Assembly: GCA_036274895.1 (NCBI GenBank)
Contig: DASUEU010000067.1
Span: 1-64,000 of the forward strand
DNA: 64,000 bases
Origin: CALMKX01 sp036274895
Lineage (GTDB): Bacteria > Acidobacteriota > Thermoanaerobaculia > Multivoradales > SZUA-115
Reading direction: 5' to 3'
In this document: positions 58,503-64,000 of the stretch, one piece after another
Position numbering within the stretch: position 1 is the first letter of the stretch
Layout: each line of letters starts with the position of its first letter
Program-made: the position numbers and the translations under genes
Notes under the pieces: generated by a model
What the model was told of the DNA's origin: nothing
Seen by the model: the letters and a program-made list of their open reading frames with translations, nothing else
Database searches by the model: none

Positions 58503-60179
58503 ATCTCCCAGCCCATCGCCGGTCATCTCCTCGGCCTCCAAGCCTCCGAGCGGCGCGCCCTCGAGCGCACCTTCCGCCGTAAGGTTCCGCCCGAGCAATT
58601 CGTTTCCCCGGACCTCGCCCGCCACCTGACCGAGATCTCGGCCAAGATCGGCCGCCAGGTCGGCGTCCTGCTACGACGGGACGGCTCCGTCCAGTCCGTC
58701 ATCGTCGGCGACGCCACCCACTTGATGCTGCCCGACATCGGGCGCCTGCGCGGCGGCACCGGCCGCTTCCGGGGCCTGCGCCTGGTGCACACCCACTTGA
58801 AGGGCGAGCCTCTGACCGCCGACGACCTGAACGACCTCGCCCTGCTACGCCTCGACCTGGTGGGGATGATCGAGGTGCTGCCCACCGGTCTGCCCGGCCG
58901 CGTCGAGCTCGCCCACGTCGACCCGGCGGCCCTGGCCGAGGGAGCCGAGGTGGAGGAGGGCAAGGAGGTCGCCAACGGCCTCTTCGTCCGCCGGCAGGCC
59001 GCTGATCTCTACCGCCTGGACTTCGACTTCGAGGAGACCATCAACGCCCTCGAAGAGGAGCTGGCGCGGGTGGTCGCCGGCAGTGCCGGAGCGGCGGGGG
59101 AGGAGAGGGCCCTGGTGATCGGCCTGGTGCCGGACGAGGACCACTTCGCCGAGACCCTCGAGCTGGTGCGCTCGGCCGGCGTGGCGATCGCCGGCACCAT
59201 GCGCCAGAAGCGGAGCAGCGTCCACCCCAAGACCATCGTCGGCCGGGGCAAGCTCCAGGAGGTGGTGCTCGAGAGCATGCGCCGGGGCGCCACGGTGGCC
59301 ATCTTCGACCTCGACCTCAAGCCCGCCCAGGCCCGCGCCTTCGAGGACTCGACGGGCTTGAAGGCGATCGACCGCACCCAGCTGATCCTCGACGTCTTTG
59401 CCCAGCGGGCCAAGAGCCGGGACGGCAAGCTGCAGGTGGAGCTGGCCCAGCTCAAGTACGCGCTGCCCCGCCTGACCGAGAAGGACGCTGGCCTGTCGCG
59501 ACTGACCGGCGGCATCGGCGGCCGGGGGCCCGGCGAGACCGTGCTCGAGATCGGCCGCCGGCGCATCCGGGACCGCATCCGCTCCCTCGAGCGGGAGGTC
59601 GAGGCCCTGTCGCGCCAGCGGGACCTGCGGCGGCGGCGCCGTCGCCGCGAGGGCATCCCGGTGCTCTCGATCATCGGCTACACCAACGCCGGTAAGAGCA
59701 CGCTCTTGAACGCCCTCACTCGCTCCGAGGTCGAGGCCGCCGACAAGCTGTTCATGACCCTCGACCCGACCAGCCGCCGCCTGCGCTTCCCCCGGGAAGG
59801 GGAAGTGATCATCACCGACACGGTGGGCTTTCTCGCCGATTTGCCCGAGGATCTGGTGGCGGCCTTCCGGGCCACCCTCGAAGAGCTGGCCGACGCCGAC
59901 CTGCTGCTGCACGTGGCCGACGCCGCCGACCCGCGGGTGGCCGACAAGATCGAGGCCGTCGAGGAGCTGCTGGCGGAGCTGGAGCTGGGCGGCAAGCCGA
60001 TGCTGCGGGTGCTCAACAAGGTGGACCTGCTGCCGCCGGAGACCGTCGAGGCCCTGGCCCGCCGTTTCGAGGCCGTGCCGGTCTCGGCCGTGGCCCGCAT
60101 GGGCTTGCGCGAGCTGATCGCCACCGCGGAGGAGCGGCTGGGCGCCGAGCGCAGCTGGCTGGCCGGCACGGGAGCCTGA
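58503..60179 (+). CDS. hflX: HflX GTPase, long form, with a probable non-standard start codon
   Basis: HflX is a ribosome-splitting GTPase. The C-terminal part is canonical: VGRGKLQEV and RGATVAIFDLDL in the N domain, GIGGRGPGETVLE, G1 GYTNAGKSTLLNAL, G3 DTVGFLADLP and G4 NKVDLL. About 130 extra N-terminal residues (VIVGDATHLMLPDIG..RFRGLRLVHTHLKGEPLTADDL) form the additional domain found in long HflX proteins of some phyla. The start is odd. A strong AAGGAG at 58492-58497 lies 5 bases before ATC at 58503, and no ATG, GTG or TTG occurs there. A TTG at 58467 is in frame but has no ribosome site. I take ATC as the likely start, giving about 558 residues. Confidence 0.85.
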   Translation: MSQPIAGHLLGLQASERRALERTFRRKVPPEQFVSPDLARHLTEISAKIGRQVGVLLRRDGSVQSVIVGDATHLMLPDIGRLRGGTGRFRGLRLVHTHLKGEPLTADDLNDLALLRLDLVGMIEVLPTGLPGRVELAHVDPAALAEGAEVEEGKEVANGLFVRRQAADLYRLDFDFEETINALEEELARVVAGSAGAAGEERALVIGLVPDEDHFAETLELVRSAGVAIAGTMRQKRSSVHPKTIVGRGKLQEVVLESMRRGATVAIFDLDLKPAQARAFEDSTGLKAIDRTQLILDVFAQRAKSRDGKLQVELAQLKYALPRLTEKDAGLSRLTGGIGGRGPGETVLEIGRRRIRDRIRSLEREVEALSRQRDLRRRRRRREGIPVLSIIGYTNAGKSTLLNALTRSEVEAADKLFMTLDPTSRRLRFPREGEVIITDTVGFLADLPEDLVAAFRATLEELADADLLLHVADAADPRVADKIEAVEELLAELELGGKPMLRVLNKVDLLPPETVEALARRFEAVPVSAVARMGLRELIATAEERLGAERSWLAGTGA

Positions 60180-60194
60180 GCAGGAGCTCTTCCG

Positions 60195-60701
60195 ATGGAC
60201 GAGGACCACCACCCCGATCTCGCCGCCGGGGAGGGTTGGGAGGAGCGGGTCGCCATCGCCGCTTTCAGCTTGCCCTGGGAGGCCGAGATGGCGCGGGCCA
60301 AGCTCGAGGCCGAGGGCATCGACGCCGTGCTCGGGGACGAGAACCTGATCCGCCTGGATTGGTTCGTGTCCCAGGCCGTGGGCGGCGTCAAGCTCCTGGT
60401 GCCCCGTTCCGAGGCCGAGCGGGCCGCGGCCCTGCTCGAGGAAAGCTGCGAGGTGCCGGAGGTCGGCCTGGCCACCGAGCAGGACGCCCCGGGCGACCCG
60501 CGCTGCCCCGCCTGCCTGTCCACCAACTTGACCTACGAGCGCTGGTCCCGCGCCGCCTTCGTCGCCAGCCTGCTCTCCCTCGGCTTCCCCATCCCCTGGT
60601 TCCATCCCCGCTACCGCTGCGGCCGCTGCAAGCGGGACTGGAGCCCGGAGGAGGTGGGGGCCACCGACATCCAGTCTCGAGCCGGGCATGTCGCGAGATA
60701 G
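60195..60701 (+). CDS. DUF2007-type protein with a C-terminal zinc ribbon
   Basis: A 168-residue protein. The first ~95 residues are a DUF2007 signal-transducer-like domain (AAFSLPWEAEMARAKLEAEGIDAVLGDENL, KLLVPRSEAERAAALL). The C-terminal part has CPAC and CGRC, about 45 residues apart, likely one zinc ribbon interrupted by a hydrophobic segment (FVASLLSLGFPIPWF). The ATG at 60195 has AGGAG nine bases upstream. It lies between hflX and leuS on the same strand. The family has no proven function; the domain is thought to bind a small ligand. Confidence 0.8.
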   Translation: MDEDHHPDLAAGEGWEERVAIAAFSLPWEAEMARAKLEAEGIDAVLGDENLIRLDWFVSQAVGGVKLLVPRSEAERAAALLEESCEVPEVGLATEQDAPGDPRCPACLSTNLTYERWSRAAFVASLLSLGFPIPWFHPRYRCGRCKRDWSPEEVGATDIQSRAGHVAR

Positions 60702-60761
60702 GATCTGAGGCTCTTTCGGTCCCCGGGGGCCGGCATTGAGGGGTGAGGAGAGCCTTCCACC

Positions 60762-63221
60762 ATGAGCAGTCAACCCGACCGTTACGAACCGGCCGCGATC
60801 GAGGCCCGCTGGCAGGAGCGCTGGGCCGCGGACGGCCTGTATGCCGCCGACATCGACCCTTCCCGGCCCAAGCACTATGCCTTGGCCATGCTGCCTTACC
60901 CGTCCGGCGACCTCCACATCGGCCACTGGTTCTCCTTCGTGCCGCCGGACGCCCGCGCCCGCTACCAGCGGATGAACGGCAAGAACGTGCTCTTCCCGAT
61001 CGGTTTCGACGCCTTCGGCCTGCCGGCCGAGAACGCCGCCATCAAGCGCAACATCCACCCCAAGGAGTGGACCTACGCCAACATCGAGCACATGCGCGGC
61101 CAGCTCCGGCGCATGGGGGCGATGTTCGACTGGCGGCGCGAGGCCGTTTCCTGCGACCCCGAGTACTACCGCTGGACCCAATGGTTCTTCTTGAAGCTCC
61201 ACGAGGGAGGTCTGGCCTATCGTGCCGCCTCGGCCGTGGACTGGTGCCCTTCCTGCAACACCACCCTGGCCCGCGAGCAGGTGGTGGGGGAGGACCGGCT
61301 TTGCGAGCGCTGCGACACGCCGGTGACCAAACGCAACTTGGCGCAGTGGTTCTTCCGCACCACCCGCTACACCGAGGAGTTGCTCGCCTACCCCGGCCTC
61401 GACTGGCCGGAGCGGGTGCGCACCCTCCAGAACCGCTGGATCGGCCGCTCCGAGGGGGCCCTGGTCACCTTCCCGAGCGAGGCCGGCGAGGCGATCGAGG
61501 TCTTCACCACCCGGCCGGACACCCTGTGGGGAGCGACCTTCGTGGTGCTCGCCCCGGAGCATCCCCTGGTGGCGAAGGTCACCACCGAGGCCCAGAGGGC
61601 GGAGGTCGAGGCATACGTCGAGGCCACCCGCCGCCAGACCGACGTGCAGCGCGAGGCCGCCGACCGCGAGAAGACCGGCGTCGCCACCGGCGGTTGGGCC
61701 ATCAACCCGGTGAACGGCGAGCGGGTGCCGATCTGGATCGCCGACTACGTGCTGGTCACCTACGGCACTGGCGCCCTGATGGCCGTGCCGGCCCACGACC
61801 ACCGCGACTTCGCCTTCGCCCGCCGCTACGGCCTAGCCGTGGTGCCGGTGATCCTGCCCCCGGGCGGCGAGCCGCTCGACGGCGCGACCATGACCGAGCC
61901 GTTCACCGAGCCGGGCACCATGGTCGCCTCCGGCGAGCTCTCCGGCACGCCCGCCGCCGCAGCCTACGAGCGGGTGGTGGCCCACCTCGAGGCCAGGGGA
62001 GCGGGCCGGCGTAGCGTCAACTACCGCCTGCGCGACTGGCTGATCTCCCGCCAGCGGTACTGGGGGGCGCCGATCCCGATGGTGTTCTGTCAGGCTTGCG
62101 GCGAAGTGCCGGTGCCCGAGTCCGAACTGCCCGTGCTGCTGCCCGACGACGTGGACTGGCGGCCGACCGGAGAGAGCCCCTTGAAGCTGCACCCGAGCTG
62201 GAAGCACGTGCCCTGCCCCCGCTGCGGCGGAGCGGCCGAGCGCGAGACGGACACCATGGACACCTTCATGTGCTCCTCGTGGTACCACCTGCGCTACCTC
62301 TCGCCGCACTTCGCGGCCGGGCCCTTCGATCCCCGCGAGTACGACTACTGGATGCCGGTGGACACCTACACCGGGGGCATCGAGCACGCCACGATGCACC
62401 TGATCTACACCCGCTTCTTTCACAAGGCCTGCCGCGATCTCGGCATCACCCGCGGCGACGAGCCGATGATCCAGCTGCACAACCAGGGGATCATCCTCGG
62501 CGAGGACTCCGAGAAGATGTCCAAGAGCCGCGGCAACGTCGTGGCTCCGGACGCCCTGGTCGACACCTATGGCGCCGACACCGTGCGGGCCTACCTGATG
62601 TTCTTCGCCCGCTGGGAGCAGGGGGGGCCGTGGAGCAGCACTGGCATCGAGGGCACCTCGCGCTGGCTCAAGCGGCTGTGGTCCCTGCTGCTCGACCCAC
62701 CCCGCCCGGGGGGTGTGACGGCCGACCCGGCCCTGCTGCGCGCCCTGCGTCGCAAGGTCCACCAGACCCTGCGCCAGGTCGGCCGGGACTTCGAGGCTTT
62801 CGCTTTCAACACCGTGATCTCGAGCCTGATGGAGCTGGCCAACGAGATGAGCCGGGTCGCCCAGGCCGGCGGGGCGGGCACCGCCGAGTGGGACGAGGCG
62901 GTGGACCTCTACCTGCGGATGCTGGCGCCGGTGGCACCACACTTCGCTGAAGAGGTCTGGGCGCGGCTCGGCAAGCCGTACTCCGTGCACCGCCAGAGCT
63001 GGCCGCAGGTCGACGAGGCGGCCGCGGCCGAGGAGGAGATCACCCTGGTGGTGCAGGTCAACGGCAAAGTGCGCGACCGAGTGGTCCTGCCGGCCGGAGT
63101 CGGCGAGGAGGAGGCGAGAGCTGCGGCCCTCGCCTCACCGATCGTCCAGCGTCTGCTCGAGGGCCGCGAGCCCAAGAAGGTGATCGTGGTGCCCGGCCGG
63201 CTGGTCAACGTGGTCGGCTGA
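60762..63221 (+). CDS. leuS: Leucyl-tRNA synthetase
   Basis: This enzyme charges tRNA-Leu. The class I HIGH motif is in MLPYPSGDLHIGHWFSF (about residues 45-61), and KMSKS is in EDSEKMSKSRGNVVAPD (about 590). The CP1 editing domain is intact, including GTGALMAVPAHDHRDFAFA with its essential Asp. Zn-binding Cys pairs appear at WCPSCNT and CERCDTP, and again at CQACGEV and CPRCGG. The C-terminal domain ends ELNGKVR-like VVQVNGKVRDRV and KKVIVVPGRLVNVV. 819 residues is normal for bacterial LeuRS. Confidence 0.97.
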   Translation: MSSQPDRYEPAAIEARWQERWAADGLYAADIDPSRPKHYALAMLPYPSGDLHIGHWFSFVPPDARARYQRMNGKNVLFPIGFDAFGLPAENAAIKRNIHPKEWTYANIEHMRGQLRRMGAMFDWRREAVSCDPEYYRWTQWFFLKLHEGGLAYRAASAVDWCPSCNTTLAREQVVGEDRLCERCDTPVTKRNLAQWFFRTTRYTEELLAYPGLDWPERVRTLQNRWIGRSEGALVTFPSEAGEAIEVFTTRPDTLWGATFVVLAPEHPLVAKVTTEAQRAEVEAYVEATRRQTDVQREAADREKTGVATGGWAINPVNGERVPIWIADYVLVTYGTGALMAVPAHDHRDFAFARRYGLAVVPVILPPGGEPLDGATMTEPFTEPGTMVASGELSGTPAAAAYERVVAHLEARGAGRRSVNYRLRDWLISRQRYWGAPIPMVFCQACGEVPVPESELPVLLPDDVDWRPTGESPLKLHPSWKHVPCPRCGGAAERETDTMDTFMCSSWYHLRYLSPHFAAGPFDPREYDYWMPVDTYTGGIEHATMHLIYTRFFHKACRDLGITRGDEPMIQLHNQGIILGEDSEKMSKSRGNVVAPDALVDTYGADTVRAYLMFFARWEQGGPWSSTGIEGTSRWLKRLWSLLLDPPRPGGVTADPALLRALRRKVHQTLRQVGRDFEAFAFNTVISSLMELANEMSRVAQAGGAGTAEWDEAVDLYLRMLAPVAPHFAEEVWARLGKPYSVHRQSWPQVDEAAAAEEEITLVVQVNGKVRDRVVLPAGVGEEEARAAALASPIVQRLLEGREPKKVIVVPGRLVNVVG

Positions 63222-63233
63222 GGCCCGGAGCTC

Positions 63234-64000
63234 TCAAAGGGTGGTCAGCACCTTCTCGATGCGCTCCAGGGCCCAGTCGATCTCGTCCTCGGTGATCACC
63301 AGGGGCGGCGCGATGCGGATGACGTTGCCGTGGGTGTCCTTGCAGAGCAGGCCGTCCTTGGCCAGGGCCTCGCAGAAACGCCGGGCGCCGCCGGCCTCGG
63401 GGGCGAGCTCGATGGCCACCCACAGACCGAGGCCCCGGGTCTTGGCAATGTAAGGCGAGTCGATGCGCCGGACCCGGTCGAGCAGGTAGGCGCCGAGCCG
63501 GGCCGAGCGCTCGATCATGCCCTCCTCGATCAGCACCTGGATCGCCGTGCGGGCCACCGCCACGCCCAGCGGGTTGCCGCCGTAGGTGGAGCCGTGGTCC
63601 CCGGGGGTGAAGACGCCCATCACCTCGTCGTCGGCCAGGAAGGCCGAGACCGGGTAGAAGCCGCCGGAGAGGGCCTTGCCGATGATCACCGCGTCCGGCC
63701 GGATGCCCTCGTGCTCGAAGGCGAAGAGGCGGCCGGTGCGGCCGAGGCCGGACTGGATCTCGTCCAGGATCAGCAGCACGCGGTGGCGGGTGGCCAGCTC
63801 CCGCAGCCCGGCCAGGAAGCCCTCGGGCGGGATGATGATGCCGGCCTCGCCCTGGATCGGCTCGACCAGGATCGCCGCCGTCTCCGGCGTGATCGCCGCC
63901 TCGACGGCCGCCAGGTCGCCGTAGGGCAGCACCCGGAAGCCCGGGGTGAAAGGACCGAAGCCGTTGCGGTACTGGGGCTCGGAGGAGAAGCTCACCATGG
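63234..64000 (-). CDS. rocD: Ornithine-aminotransferase-like PLP enzyme, N-terminus beyond window edge
   Basis: The C-terminal ~255 residues of a class III aminotransferase. Visible features are VEPIQGEAGIIIPPEG, LDEIQSGLGRTGRLFAFEHEG (the PLP-binding Asp in DEIQ), IIGKALSGGFYPVSAF (the Schiff-base Lys) and STYGGNPLGVAVA, wording typical of ornithine-oxo-acid transaminase. Acetylornithine or 4-aminobutyrate transaminases are less likely alternatives. It converges with leuS, 12 bp apart. The true start is not in the window; the Met near 63998 is internal. Confidence 0.85.
   Translation of the reverse strand, partial: MVSFSSEPQYRNGFGPFTPGFRVLPYGDLAAVEAAITPETAAILVEPIQGEAGIIIPPEGFLAGLRELATRHRVLLILDEIQSGLGRTGRLFAFEHEGIRPDAVIIGKALSGGFYPVSAFLADDEVMGVFTPGDHGSTYGGNPLGVAVARTAIQVLIEEGMIERSARLGAYLLDRVRRIDSPYIAKTRGLGLWVAIELAPEAGGARRFCEALAKDGLLCKDTHGNVIRIAPPLVITEDEIDWALERIEKVLTTL

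Overview
The window is a 64 kb piece of a very GC-rich bacterial chromosome with tightly packed genes and many ATGA/GTGA overlaps. The gene mix (an imuA-imuB mutasome pair, an HME-RND metal pump, ELWxxDGT and YD-repeat secreted giants, a TonB receptor, a long HflX, and small dispersed palindromes translating to CHPDRSLRSRR-like peptides) suggests a Gram-negative soil or water bacterium, most likely Acidobacteriota. That assignment is inference from gene content; no rRNA or other phylogenetic marker was compared. I saw no tRNA, rRNA or CRISPR array.

Layout. 1-1210: IS481-family insertion sequence running off the left edge, lying about 25 bp downstream of imuB. 1235-3954: imuB and imuA (SOS mutagenesis) with a direct-repeat operator over their promoter. 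3959-12758: mostly metabolic genes (L-2-hydroxyglutarate oxidase, two paralogous secreted proteins, oligoendopeptidase F, an orphan MbtH protein, a Tat-exported sulfite-oxidase-like enzyme, an amidohydrolase), then a DinB-like/zeta-toxin-like/small-protein operon. 13003-19683: remnant of a tyrosine integrase abutting a heavy-metal RND efflux operon (cusA-cusB-cusC like) preceded by a His-rich exported protein.

19780-38838 is the accessory core, read leftwards: a secreted metzincin-type metalloprotease, overlapping a giant ~4,400-residue RHS/YD-repeat protein. Its architecture is two propeller-like repeat blocks, Ig-like domains, NHL repeats, a YD shell and a C-terminal colicin E5-type tRNase. 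This overlaps a small probable E5-type immunity gene and is followed by a transposase fragment and a decayed second RHS copy without its toxin. This is the classic layout of an evolving RHS toxin locus, here apparently Sec-exported and coupled to a protease.

39180-45648: NCS2 permease, ELWxxDGT-repeat secreted protein, TonB-dependent receptor. 45709-48388: a complete EF-P modification set, with epmA and efp on one strand and epmB divergent. 48385-58434: dipeptidase PepD, a VapBC toxin-antitoxin pair with a clear autoregulatory operator, a DUF1015 protein, glutamine-dependent NAD synthetase, an ABC exporter with a NarL-type two-component system, and a phosphoesterase. 58503-64000: HflX with an unusual start region, a DUF2007 protein, LeuRS and the C-terminal part of an ornithine-aminotransferase-like enzyme.

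A recurrent theme is short palindromic elements sitting inside or beside coding sequence. One lies in frame near the imuA 3' end, one in frame in the signal-peptide region of the giant RHS gene, and others lie in intergenic gaps. Together with the RHS-E5/protease locus they are the most unusual content here.
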